A DNA stretch of 64,000 nt from the NCBI GenBank assembly GCA_031082125.1, contig JAVHLM010000001.1, positions 461,080-525,079 on the forward strand, read 5' to 3'. Below the pieces are notes generated by a model. It made no database searches. It worked only from the letters and a program-made list of their open reading frames with translations, and was not told the DNA's origin. The stretch comes from Candidatus Eremiobacterota bacterium (GTDB lineage: Bacteria; Vulcanimicrobiota; CADAWZ01; Ess09-12). Position numbers and translations under genes: made by a program. Each line of letters starts with the position of its first letter. The first letter of the stretch is position 1. Below are positions 40,698 to 49,545 of this stretch, one piece after another.

Positions 40698-41684
40698 TTA
40701 CGGTTCTCTCATCATTATCCTTTTCATCCACCACAGAGACTCTTTCTGATACCCCAGGCTCTTCAGGGCAGTCTTCAGCGCCCTCTGGTTCTCATGGCTT
40801 ATATCGCCGGTAATATAGCCGATACCCCGTGAATGAAGGAGGTTTTCTCCTACCCTCATTATTCTCTGGGTGGCGCGCTTCCCCCAGTAGTCGGGGTGAA
40901 TGGCCATGTCCTGTACGCAGCCCAGTTTATGGCCCGTCACGGCGTGTCGCGAGCTGGTCTTCATGAGCAGGTAGCCTACGGGCTTGGACATCATCGTGTC
41001 CTCGATGATGAGGCCCTCGAGAAACTCGTCATCAAGCATGGGAAGCTCCGCGCATGCCGTGAGGTAGCGCCTGAGCTCCTCTTCACGGGAGATGACGCTC
41101 TCGTGGCTCATCATGAAGGAGGCGCACTGAGAATTGAGCCAGAGAATGAAGATCCCGTCATCCTCCGAGGCCTTCCGGACGCGGTAGGGATCGGGCGTGA
41201 ATCTTCTTATGGCGTGGTGCTCGACTTTCTTGATTATCCGGTGAAGGCTGGGAGAGAACCCCATTTCCCCGATCAGATCCATTTCCTTCTCACTGCCTGC
41301 CGGTATTTCTATGATGAGGCTCTTTATGCCCATGGCATGCGAGATCTCTTCTGCCTTCCCGAGCAGGGGGGCGAGGATTGCCTGCTCACTGGCACCTGCG
41401 GCAATCCCGTAATCGTAGATCACGTTCCGGCGCTCTCCTGTCGATGAATCAGGGGAATTGAGGTCCAGCATCAGGTAGCCTGAGAGGTTCCCGCCGTCAT
41501 TGCGGGCCACTAAGACGCAGAGGGACTTGTCAAAGCCTATCTCGCCGGCCTTTTCCCTGAATCTCTTTGCATAGTGCTCTCTCTGGTCAGCCGGCGCCTG
41601 GGAATTGACGGGCACGGGAGGCTTTTCATCATAGATTGCGATTATGGACCGGCAGTCCGAAGGACAGGCTTCCTGAATTACCAT
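40698..41684 (-). CDS. Tandem GNAT acetyltransferase-like protein
   Basis: 328 residues from ATG 41684 with GGAGGGGG just upstream. Two GNAT-like halves: residues about 1-165 (VIQEACPSDCRSIIAIYDE; GYLMLDLNSPDS; GIKSLIIEIPAGSEKEMDL) and about 170-328 (YRVRKASEDDGIFILWLNSQ; DMAIHPDYWGKRATQRIM, the acetyl-CoA loop; ENQRALKTALKSLGYQ). The second half keeps the Q/RxxGxG/A-like loop (HPDYWGKRA); the first appears degenerate. Acceptor unknown. It lies 25 bp upstream of the membrane protein on the same strand. Confidence 0.75.
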   Translation of the reverse strand: MVIQEACPSDCRSIIAIYDEKPPVPVNSQAPADQREHYAKRFREKAGEIGFDKSLCVLVARNDGGNLSGYLMLDLNSPDSSTGERRNVIYDYGIAAGASEQAILAPLLGKAEEISHAMGIKSLIIEIPAGSEKEMDLIGEMGFSPSLHRIIKKVEHHAIRRFTPDPYRVRKASEDDGIFILWLNSQCASFMMSHESVISREEELRRYLTACAELPMLDDEFLEGLIIEDTMMSKPVGYLLMKTSSRHAVTGHKLGCVQDMAIHPDYWGKRATQRIMRVGENLLHSRGIGYITGDISHENQRALKTALKSLGYQKESLWWMKRIMMREP

Positions 41685-41763
41685 GGCACCCCCTCCCACT
41701 AAAGGGAATTCTTCACGGGCTCCCTAAAAACCTTTCAAGGGAGAGAGCTGCGCCACACTCCTC

Positions 41764-42423
41764 TCAGAGGCGCCCTTTTTCCAGGAAGCTGTAGTATCCT
41801 CTCCTGCTGAATATTATGTGATCAAGCAGCCGGATCCCGAGCATCTCCCCGGCCTGCCTGAGCTGGCACGTCACCTCGGCATCCTCGGCACTCGGCTCAA
41901 GGCTTCCCGAAGGGTGGTTATGGGCAACGATGAGGGAGCTGGCCCTGTCGGTAATGGCATCGGCAAAAATCTCCCGGGGATGGACATGGGTCTTGTCCAC
42001 GAGGCCCACGGTGACCACGCGGGTGGAAATCACCTCGTGGGCGCCGTTGAGAGTGACTGCAATGAAATGCTCCTGCTTTCTCTCCGAGAAATGAGAGAGC
42101 CACGGCAGCACATCGGCGGGAAAGGCTATCTTCAAGCCTTCAGGCCTTATGCGGCGGCGGGAAAACTCTAATGCCGCAAGAATCTGAAAGGCTCTTGCCT
42201 CGCCCACTCCATGGATCTTCCTGAGCTCTCGAGGATCGGGGCTCTCGCCTCCGCGGTCAAGCACTTTGAGGATCTTCCGGGCCACGGTCATCACCGGAGC
42301 GCCCCTTGTGCCGCTTCCCATCACCAGGGCCAGGAGCTCGGCGTCCGAGAGGGCTTGAGGCCCCTTTTCAAGGATCTTCTCCCGGGGCCTGTCATAAGGA
42401 TTGAGTTCGGCCATTGCTTTCAT
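41764..42423 (-). CDS. radC: RadC/UPF0758 JAB-domain protein
   Basis: 219 residues from ATG 42423, with GGAGG about 11 bp upstream; the frame continues to 42705 through the divergent promoter and is not used. An N-terminal helix-hairpin-helix-like region (PQALSDAELLALVMGSG, LRKIHGVGEARAFQILAALE) is followed by the JAB/MPN metal-binding motif IVAHNHPSGSLEPSAEDAE, the usual RadC HNHPSG signature with zinc ligands intact. Its biochemical role is not settled in general; the old DNA-repair name remains. Divergent from the TPR gene. Confidence 0.95.
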   Translation of the reverse strand: MKAMAELNPYDRPREKILEKGPQALSDAELLALVMGSGTRGAPVMTVARKILKVLDRGGESPDPRELRKIHGVGEARAFQILAALEFSRRRIRPEGLKIAFPADVLPWLSHFSERKQEHFIAVTLNGAHEVISTRVVTVGLVDKTHVHPREIFADAITDRASSLIVAHNHPSGSLEPSAEDAEVTCQLRQAGEMLGIRLLDHIIFSRRGYYSFLEKGRL

Positions 42424-42565
42424 CGGATCGGTGACCTCCGGGGCTCTCCTGCCCTTGCGCCTGTTCCTCCTTCCATGGTATCCTGCCGATGTTACCAAAG
42501 ATGGCTTTTTCCCGTTAAAAATTCTGGCAGTATTGCAACATTTTTCCGTCACCTGGGGCACGGTA

Positions 42566-42593
42566 TTGAATTTTCTCCGCCGAGTGCTATAAT
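42566..42593 (+). promoter_or_regulatory. Promoter of the TPR gene at 42662
   Basis: TTGAAT at 42566-42571, 16 bp, TATAAT at 42588-42593 preceded by TGC. Leader about 62 nt. Confidence 0.65.
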
Positions 42594-42661
42594 TTATACT
42601 GATGCACATGATGCACTGCATGATCCCTGCAGTCAGGAACCTGAAGGTAAGGAGGTCTTGA

Positions 42662-43177
42662 GTGGACAAATTCTTTAAGCGATTCAAGAAGGAGAAGGAG
42701 CTCACTGAATCGGAGAAGGCGAGGGTCTATTACCGGGACGGGAAAATCTTCATGGAGCAGGGAAAGATCGACAATGCCATCGAGAGATTCGTCGAAGCCC
42801 TGCGCATGGATCCCGATTTTGCCGATGCCCATGACTTCCTTGGAAGAGCTTTCATGGAAAAGGATGTGAAGGAAAAGGCCCTCCTTGAGTTCAGGCAGGC
42901 CCTGGAGCTTGACCCGGAGCGGTGGGAGACCCATTACAACATCGGCATCATCATGGGGAAGTTCGGGAAATTCCAGGAGTCCATCAGTGAATATGAGGAG
43001 GAGCTGAAGCTCAATCCCCGTTACGCCGCCGCCCACAACAACCTGGCAGTGTCATATTTCGCCCTGAAGAATTACCCGCTTGCCATACAGCACTATGAAG
43101 AGGCCAAAAAACTGGGGACCCATATCAACCCCGATTTCGAGGCCGCCGTGCTCAAGATGAAGGCAACGCTCGACTAG
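42662..43177 (+). CDS. TPR-repeat protein
   Basis: 171 residues, GTG start 7 bp after AAGGAGG. Four TPR units fill the chain after a charged N-terminus: VYYRDGKIFMEQGKIDNAIE, AHDFLGRAFMEKDVKEKALL, THYNIGIIMGKFGKFQESIS, AHNNLAVSYFALKNYPLAIQ. No signal peptide, so a cytosolic adaptor. Its stop overlaps that of the convergent histidine kinase in the palindrome CTAG. Confidence 0.85.
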   Translation: MDKFFKRFKKEKELTESEKARVYYRDGKIFMEQGKIDNAIERFVEALRMDPDFADAHDFLGRAFMEKDVKEKALLEFRQALELDPERWETHYNIGIIMGKFGKFQESISEYEEELKLNPRYAAAHNNLAVSYFALKNYPLAIQHYEEAKKLGTHINPDFEAAVLKMKATLD

Positions 43178-44541
43178 GAGGGAAAGAGGGGAAGCGTGAG
43201 GGTAAAGGTGCTCCCCCTGCTGGGAGTGCTTTTGCATTGCACGTCGCCGCCATGGATCTCCGCCACCTTTTTCACGATGAAGAGGCCAAGCCCCAGGCCG
43301 CCGAACTTCCTTGTGGAGCTTGAATCCACCTGATAAAACTTTTCAAATATCCTCCCAAGGTGCTTTCCTTCAATTCCAATGCCATGATCTTCTATCTCGA
43401 TATGAAGATAGGGAGGCCTTGCCCGGTCATTGAGCACTCTCACGATGATGATGCCGCCCCCCGGAGAGAATTTCACGGCATTTTCAAGGAGATGAAATAT
43501 GCAGTGCCTCAGCTTCATGGCATCGGCTCTCAGGGGGGGGAAGTCTGATCCCCCCGGGTACTGAACCTCAATAGTGTGCTCTGTCGTGCTTCTCCTGAAT
43601 TTCAACAGCGTGACCTCCAGGAGCTCCTTGACGGAAAAATCCTTCACCATCATTCTGTTCCTTATTTCATCAATGTCGTTGATGACAAAGAGATCGTCCA
43701 GCAGCGACGTGAGCCTCACCGTCTGCGACTCAATCATCTGCGCCGTCTTCTGCACCATCTCCTGCTTGAGCTGCCCTATATGGGCCGCAAGGAGGCTTGA
43801 GCTGCTCAGTATCACGGTGACGGGCGTCCTGAGCTCGTGGGAGAGGAGGTTCACAAGCTCGTGCTTGGACTCCTCAAGGGAAGTGATTCTTGCCAGGGTG
43901 CTCTTTATCTGTGAGTGGAGCCGCGCATTTTCCAGGGCCACAGAGGCGAAGCTTGCAAGGGTCTGGCACTCGGAGAGCTCGGCGGCGGTAAAAAAGCCCT
44001 TTCTCTTATTGATGACCTCCATGGTGCCGAGGATCCTGTCATTTCCCCTCAAAGGCACGGCCATCATGCTCCTGGTGATCTTCCCGGTCTTTTTATCGGC
44101 CTTCTGGGAAAACCTGGGATCATTCTGCACATCGTTGATGATGAGAGGGGTGCCTTCCTGGGCCACATAGCCCGCTATGCCTTCACCTCTCTTGAGAGAG
44201 AGATCCCTGAGAAAGCTGAGATCATCGGAAGAGCCCACGTTTCTGAAATGGAGCGCCTCCTTTTCTTCATCGAGGAAAATAAGGGAAGCACTCTCCGACT
44301 TGAATATCAATGCCGCTTCATTGACTATCGTGTTGAGAAGGTCGTCAATATCAAGGTTTGCCGAAAGCTGGAGGCCGAGCTCTATGATCCTGTTCTTTAT
44401 CGGAAGCCTGCCCCGGCTTTTTCTCGCCGGCACGGGTACCCTGCGTTGACTCCCCTGTGAATATCCTGCCATGGCGCGACCAGTCGTTTCCTTGACATTT
44501 TTCAGCCCCTGCGGTGAGAGGCCCCGGTAGAGACCCGTCAT
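43174..44541 (-). CDS. GAF-domain sensor histidine kinase
   Basis: 455 residues from ATG 44541 (GGGGAG about 9 bp upstream; earlier starts have no RBS). A Lys/Arg-rich N-terminus, then a GAF domain (about 60-205: NIDDLLNTIVNEAALIFKSE, GEGIAGYVAQEGTPLIINDV, SMMAVPLRGNDRILGTMEV). A coiled linker leads to the dimerisation helix with HELVNLLSHELRTPVTVILS (phospho-His). The ATPase domain shows HLLENAVKFSPGGG (N box), IEDHGIGIEG (G1), IFEKFYQVD (F box) and GGLGLGLFIVK (G2), all present. Soluble, no membrane helices. No response regulator adjoins, so its partner is elsewhere. Confidence 0.92.
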   Translation of the reverse strand: MTGLYRGLSPQGLKNVKETTGRAMAGYSQGSQRRVPVPARKSRGRLPIKNRIIELGLQLSANLDIDDLLNTIVNEAALIFKSESASLIFLDEEKEALHFRNVGSSDDLSFLRDLSLKRGEGIAGYVAQEGTPLIINDVQNDPRFSQKADKKTGKITRSMMAVPLRGNDRILGTMEVINKRKGFFTAAELSECQTLASFASVALENARLHSQIKSTLARITSLEESKHELVNLLSHELRTPVTVILSSSSLLAAHIGQLKQEMVQKTAQMIESQTVRLTSLLDDLFVINDIDEIRNRMMVKDFSVKELLEVTLLKFRRSTTEHTIEVQYPGGSDFPPLRADAMKLRHCIFHLLENAVKFSPGGGIIIVRVLNDRARPPYLHIEIEDHGIGIEGKHLGRIFEKFYQVDSSSTRKFGGLGLGLFIVKKVAEIHGGDVQCKSTPSRGSTFTLTLPLFPS

Positions 44542-44680
44542 GATTTCCGTCTCCCCTCCCCTGACTCCTTTAAGATTATATAAAGCCGGCAGATTCCCTC
44601 CGAGAGCCACCCCGGTACAGTATTTTTTCACCGCGGGAGGAAAGAGCCACCCCGAGGGATAACATAAGGGTATTTCGTCC

Positions 44681-45451
44681 ATGGGGGCTTATTGCATGAA
44701 CCTGATAAATATCTTCAAGGAACTTACGGGAGGGGCTCCCTCATTCAAGGAGGCCCTGAGGGAAAAGCGGGGAATCCCCCGCATCTCGTGCAGCATCAAT
44801 GCCCGCGCGAGGCTTAACGACAGGAACAGGCACTTCACCATCACCAACCTCAGCCTCAACGGCATAAGGATGGAGAGCCCCATCAGGCTTTCCACAGGCC
44901 TCACCTTCCCGCTCTCCGTTGATGCAGGTGCCGCAGCGCTGGAGAACAGCTCCTTCGAATACACGACCCTCAGGGTAAAAGTGGTATGGTGCCGGAAAAA
45001 GCGTTACTCGCCCCTCTTTATTGCGGGCCTCTCCTTCACCGACAGGGAGGACATTCTTGAGCGCTCCTGGGTTCATTACGTCTTTCACAGGATGGGCTTT
45101 GATCCTGAAAGTATCTTCATGCCGCGGGGAAACCTGAGGATCTTCTCCTCCTTTCCTGTCTCATGCATAGGAGACAACAAGGTCTCCGACGGCATCATCA
45201 TCAATATAGGCCTGGGAGGCCTCCTCATGGAGAGCACCGTGGATTTTTCCCCCCAGGCATCGGTCACCCTTGCCATAGGGCCTTACAAGGGATTCAGAAA
45301 GCTCACTGCAGGAGGGAAGGTCATCCGCTCGACGCCTCTTGAGAAAAAAAAGGAAAAGCTCGTCGCCATTGAGTTTGAGACAATGCCCCCCCGCGAGTAT
45401 AAGGAACTGGGGCGGCTCCTTCTTGCCCTCCTGAGCGAAGACGTGTTCTGA
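44681..45451 (+). CDS. Tandem PilZ-like domain protein
   Basis: 256 residues. Two PilZ-like halves are visible: the first has RGIPRISCSINAR then ITNLSLNGIRMES (compare RxxxR and D/NxSxxG of c-di-GMP binding), and the second has IINIGLGGLLMEST without a clear Arg motif. The first half may bind c-di-GMP; the second looks degenerate. Start at ATG 44681; a second ATG at 44696 is equally possible since neither has a strong RBS. Divergent from the histidine kinase, and the nearby cyclase and HD-GYP genes show that the messenger is used. Confidence 0.7.
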   Translation: MGAYCMNLINIFKELTGGAPSFKEALREKRGIPRISCSINARARLNDRNRHFTITNLSLNGIRMESPIRLSTGLTFPLSVDAGAAALENSSFEYTTLRVKVVWCRKKRYSPLFIAGLSFTDREDILERSWVHYVFHRMGFDPESIFMPRGNLRIFSSFPVSCIGDNKVSDGIIINIGLGGLLMESTVDFSPQASVTLAIGPYKGFRKLTAGGKVIRSTPLEKKKEKLVAIEFETMPPREYKELGRLLLALLSEDVF

Positions 45452-45465
45452 GTCCCTCCCTTGCC

Positions 45466-46989
45466 ATGCAGGAATCCTCCACCCACCCCACCCACCCCGG
45501 CCGGAAAGCGCTCCTGGTAATCACAGGCGCCGTTCTACTTTACACGGCGCTCTTTTTCTTCTTTGCCATGATGAGGGCAAAAGCATCGTCATACGGTGAC
45601 TCCGACCTGGGGATCTTCGGCCAGGCTTTCCATACCACCCTCTTCTGCGGTGAGATCTTCTACAACACCTTCGAGGGGGGAAGCCATTTCATGTTTCACA
45701 ACTCACCGGTCTTCTTCCTGATAGTCCCCCTCTACGCGCTCCATCCCGGGATTTATACCCTCCTCTTCATTATGACGTGCGCCATAGCCAGCGGAGCCTA
45801 CCCCGTCTATTTCATCGCAAGGGAGAAGATAAACGAGAAAGGCGCGGTCATCTTTGCCCTTCTCTACCTGCTTTATCACCCGCTCCATGGCGTGAACTAC
45901 TGCCAGTTCCACGAGCTGGCCTTCACGATCACGCCGCTCCTCTGGTCCTATTACTTTTTCATGAAAAGGAGCTACGTCCCTTTCTGGATTTGCTGTATTC
46001 TTGCCATGCTGTGCAAAGAAGAGATCTCCATTACCACCGCTGCCTACGGGATATACCTGCTTTACTGCAGCCTGGTGAGGGAGCGTCTCTCACCGGACAG
46101 GGCCCAGAGAAAGGCAATTGCGGTAAACGGGGCGGTCCTTGTGGCAGTCTCCTTTCTCTACCTTTATCTGTCGCTCCATGTGATCATCCCTCACTTCAAG
46201 CACGGTGATTACCCCTTTGTGAGCGAGCGCTACGGGAACCTCGGCACCACCCTGAGCGGCGCGGCCCTTCATCTTCTGCTGAATCCGCAGCTCATCTTCA
46301 AGGCATTCTGGGATGACGTGGCCAGGGTGCACTATATTGTCGAGCTCCTTCTTCCCCTTGCCTTTCTCTCGCTGTGGGAGCTGCCGGTGCTCCTCATTGC
46401 ACTCCCCAACCTTTTCATCAACATCATGTCCACCTACTCCACGATGTACCTCACGGGATCGCGGTATCCCTCGGTGCTGATACCTTTCATCTTCATATCG
46501 GCAATTCTCGGGGCCCACAGGCTCATCTCAAGGAAGCCCTCCGTTCCTGAGAGCAGGAGAACCGCGAAGATTCTTGCCGCCCCTGTCATCCTGACGGTCC
46601 TCTGCGCCTTCTTCATCAATCCCAGCCCGCTCCGGCTCCACGTGCAGATATGCCCTCCATGGTTAGTCTTTAAATATCCCAGGATGACAGCCCATCAGCG
46701 CATGATTCTCTCCCTGGCATCACAGTTTCCCCGCGATGCCTCAATAGCGACCCAGCTGGGAATCTACCATCATCTCTGCGGCAGAAAGGAAGTCTATGCC
46801 TGCTACCACGAGGGTGTTGACTATATTTTTATTGACAGGAGCTCGCGGTGGTACACCGAGGGAGCTGAATGGAAGAGGTTTCTTCCCGGCCTTGCAGAGA
46901 GCGGCGCTTACGAGCTCATCTTCAGCATGGACTATCTCCTGATTTACAGGAGAAAAGATCTCCCGGAGGCCGTACATTTCAAGATATGA
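45466..46989 (+). CDS. DUF2079 integral membrane protein
   Basis: 507 residues with about 10-11 membrane helices. YGDSDLGIFGQAFHTTLFCG, then FYNTFEGGSHFMFHNSPVFF match the DUF2079 opening (DLGIFxQ and HFxxHxSP), and FHELAFTITPLLWSYYFFMK and CKEEISITTAAYGIYL are later conserved segments. The family resembles GT-C glycosyltransferase-like membrane proteins but has no assigned reaction. The C-terminus (about 400-507) is a soluble domain ending IFSMDYLLIYRRK. Lies 14 bp after the PilZ-like gene, so probably co-transcribed, and tail-to-tail with the tubulin-like gene. Confidence 0.85.
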   Translation: MQESSTHPTHPGRKALLVITGAVLLYTALFFFFAMMRAKASSYGDSDLGIFGQAFHTTLFCGEIFYNTFEGGSHFMFHNSPVFFLIVPLYALHPGIYTLLFIMTCAIASGAYPVYFIAREKINEKGAVIFALLYLLYHPLHGVNYCQFHELAFTITPLLWSYYFFMKRSYVPFWICCILAMLCKEEISITTAAYGIYLLYCSLVRERLSPDRAQRKAIAVNGAVLVAVSFLYLYLSLHVIIPHFKHGDYPFVSERYGNLGTTLSGAALHLLLNPQLIFKAFWDDVARVHYIVELLLPLAFLSLWELPVLLIALPNLFINIMSTYSTMYLTGSRYPSVLIPFIFISAILGAHRLISRKPSVPESRRTAKILAAPVILTVLCAFFINPSPLRLHVQICPPWLVFKYPRMTAHQRMILSLASQFPRDASIATQLGIYHHLCGRKEVYACYHEGVDYIFIDRSSRWYTEGAEWKRFLPGLAESGAYELIFSMDYLLIYRRKDLPEAVHFKI

Positions 46990-47008
46990 CAGGCTTCTGC
47001 AGCGCCAT

Positions 47009-49519
47009 TCACTCCGTGGGAGGGGCGCCGGTGCCATCCTGGGGAAAGAGAAGCTCCTTACCGGGGAAATGCTCATTCCATTCCCGTTCCAGGTGCATCG
47101 GATTCTTGATGGGCTGGTTTTTCATGAGGCTCTCGCGGTTTTTCTCCGCCATGAAAAGGTAGTGATCCTGGCAGAGCTTGAGCTGCTCGATGGCCGTGAG
47201 GGGGAAGGGGCCGTACTTCTTCAGGAACAAAATGGTGTCCCTCTCGTCAGAAGGACAGAAAAGGGGCATGGCAAGACTCCCTCCCGAGAGGGAGGCGAGC
47301 TCCCGCCTGTCAATCTCTCCACAGCTCCATAAAAGCTCCTCCCGGGGGGTGCCCCGGGACCCGTCAATGAGGAGAACGGGCTCTATCTCTTTTAAAGTCT
47401 TCTCCAGGAGCCTCTTGAGCTCATCCCGCCCGCCGGGGAGCAGGCCCTCTATCCCTCTCACCGCTGAATTCCACATTCTGCCGCTGATAATCCCTGCCGT
47501 ATAACGGTAAAGAAGAGAGATAAAGATATTTTCCGCATCCTGGTCAGGATTGGCGAAGATCTCCGAAAGAGGCATCACCGCAGTGCAGAACTCGACAAAG
47601 CCGCTCCAGTACGCCCCTGACTTTTCAGGATCATAGAGCTGACCGTAAAGGATTCTGAGCGCTTCGCTTTCCGCAAAGCCCCCCGGCGGAAAGAATGCCG
47701 TCGTGGCGTCGCGTTCGCTTGAATGCTCGTAATCACCTGCTTCCAGGTGGAGATTCGTGGCAATCCCCTTGAGAAACTCTTCTGTCTTCTGAAGCCGTGC
47801 CTCAAGAGCGGCTATTCTCCCGTGGTCCGCCAGGCTCTCCATGGCGTCATGGACCATCCTGCCGGCGAGGATCTGAAGCTCCGCCTCCACATAACGCCTC
47901 AATGCCTGGAAGAACTCGTCGGTATTGGCGCTGAGATCTTTCTTCTGGGAGATGCGCCCGTTGATTTCATCAAGTGACTCGAGATAGTGCAGGGACTTTT
48001 CATGGATCAGGCGGGAGGACTCCTGCTCCGAGGCCCTCGTGTCCTTCAGATGCTCCTTTACCCTTCTCAAGGTGCCAAGGCACCACGAGGGACCTTCGTT
48101 CACGAGCCTTGAGGAGATAGTAGCCTCAAGCTCCCCGAGAAAGGCTTCCTTCAGGCTTTCAAGCTCCCGGAGCGGTGGCTGGGGCTCCTCTATGAGGGCC
48201 CTCATCTTTTCAACGTAATATTCCTGGTGATCTTTCGCAGTCTGCACTATCTTGCCCATATTGGCAAAATAATGAAACCTCGGCACCATGGCCCTGAGCT
48301 GCTCTCTGCGCTCCTCAAACTCTTTGTCTATGCGCAAAGCCTCTCTCACGGCTCTTATCTGCCCCTCGGCAAGCCTCCTGGCTTCGGCGGTAAAGTCCAG
48401 CAGGCGCCGGTGGAGCTCGGGTGCCCCCTGCTCGTCATATCTTCTTGAGAGGCTGCTCTTCAGGAGCTCCGAGCTTATCTTGCTGGAGAGGTATTTCATG
48501 ATATCCAGTCCCCGGTACTTGAGGAAGGAGAAGCCGGGAGCAAAAAAGGGCGGCCATGGCGCTTGAGCAGCATCAAGGAGTGGCACCGGCCCCGTGATAT
48601 GGCAAAAAAGTGCATGCCCCATAAGGGAGAAAAGGCCTTCAAGAGGGATAAGCCGCGAATCCTGCACCCTGTTATCCGCGATGTAACAGCAGTCAAAGGG
48701 CTTCCACTTCTCATGGAGGGCTTTCTCCTCATCCGGCACGGTCTCAATGCTCAATCTCCAGAAATCCCTGGCACCGCCGGAGAAAAGATGGTCAAGCTCC
48801 CTGAAAAGGCTGTAGGTATTGGCATGAAGTGATCTATACTGCTTGAAGGACACATAGAGCTTGTCAATAAAGGCGCCGGGGAGCATGAGAAAAATGGTTG
48901 TCCTCGTGGTGAGGGCCATCTCAACTTCCAGGATCCTGTGGAGCATGAAGAGGATATCCACAAGGCTTCCGCTCCCCGTGCCCCCGCATGCGGAGCTCAC
49001 GATAAAAACCTGGAGGGTCCTGAGGCTTCCCTCCTTCGGGAACAGCAGTGCCGCCTTTTCTGAGATGGCGCTCCGGACCCCCGCGAGATGGGCGCTGAGG
49101 GCAAGCCTCCCGAGCTGCCTTATCCCCCCGGTGCCGTCTGCGAGGTCTTTTTTGGGAGGCATGAAGCCCATATCCCACCATCGCGTGAAGCGCCCGTCCA
49201 GATGGCCCATGTGATTGACGGCCATTTTCAGGTTCTCCACTCCCAGGGCGACAAAATCAACCTTGTCAATGCCATCGCCAAGGGGAGGCCCGGGCCTTGA
49301 AATGTCCATGTAAAGGAACTGGTGATAAAGGGGCGCCTTCTCAATGGACCGGTAATAATCGCCGAGGCGCTTCCTGAGGGGGATAAGCACCTGCGTTCCC
49401 GTGTTGCCCAGGCCTATCACAAGCGTGGGCCTGAGGGTTGCCTCGCGGCTCTCTTCATCAGGGGTTCTGGCGAGAAACCCCCCGGAAAGCTCCGGGGGAA
49501 AAGGCACTTTTCCTGTCAT
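47009..49519 (-). CDS. Tubulin-like (Tubulin_2-type) GTPase domain protein
   Basis: 836 residues. RPTLVIGLGNTGTQVLIPLR (about 30-49) is the N-terminal nucleotide strand, and VSSACGGTGSGSLVDIL (about 177-193) is the tubulin/FtsZ signature loop G-G-x-G-x-G/S, with Cys-Gly-Gly-Thr-Gly-Ser-Gly-Ser. This is the pattern of the large bacterial tubulin-like proteins distinct from FtsZ. The middle (about 340-600) is helical with coiled coils (LRIDKEFEERREQLRAMV; QEYYVEKMRALIEEPQPPLR). Start ATG 49519 with GAGGTGG. It lies 26 bp after the C11 peptidase, so the two share a transcript. The 836-residue length is far beyond FtsZ. Polymerisation or a role with the peptidase is inference. Confidence 0.75.
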   Translation of the reverse strand: MTGKVPFPPELSGGFLARTPDEESREATLRPTLVIGLGNTGTQVLIPLRKRLGDYYRSIEKAPLYHQFLYMDISRPGPPLGDGIDKVDFVALGVENLKMAVNHMGHLDGRFTRWWDMGFMPPKKDLADGTGGIRQLGRLALSAHLAGVRSAISEKAALLFPKEGSLRTLQVFIVSSACGGTGSGSLVDILFMLHRILEVEMALTTRTTIFLMLPGAFIDKLYVSFKQYRSLHANTYSLFRELDHLFSGGARDFWRLSIETVPDEEKALHEKWKPFDCCYIADNRVQDSRLIPLEGLFSLMGHALFCHITGPVPLLDAAQAPWPPFFAPGFSFLKYRGLDIMKYLSSKISSELLKSSLSRRYDEQGAPELHRRLLDFTAEARRLAEGQIRAVREALRIDKEFEERREQLRAMVPRFHYFANMGKIVQTAKDHQEYYVEKMRALIEEPQPPLRELESLKEAFLGELEATISSRLVNEGPSWCLGTLRRVKEHLKDTRASEQESSRLIHEKSLHYLESLDEINGRISQKKDLSANTDEFFQALRRYVEAELQILAGRMVHDAMESLADHGRIAALEARLQKTEEFLKGIATNLHLEAGDYEHSSERDATTAFFPPGGFAESEALRILYGQLYDPEKSGAYWSGFVEFCTAVMPLSEIFANPDQDAENIFISLLYRYTAGIISGRMWNSAVRGIEGLLPGGRDELKRLLEKTLKEIEPVLLIDGSRGTPREELLWSCGEIDRRELASLSGGSLAMPLFCPSDERDTILFLKKYGPFPLTAIEQLKLCQDHYLFMAEKNRESLMKNQPIKNPMHLEREWNEHFPGKELLFPQDGTGAPPTE

Positions 49520-49545
49520 TGCGCCACCTCAATGGAAAAGCCCTG

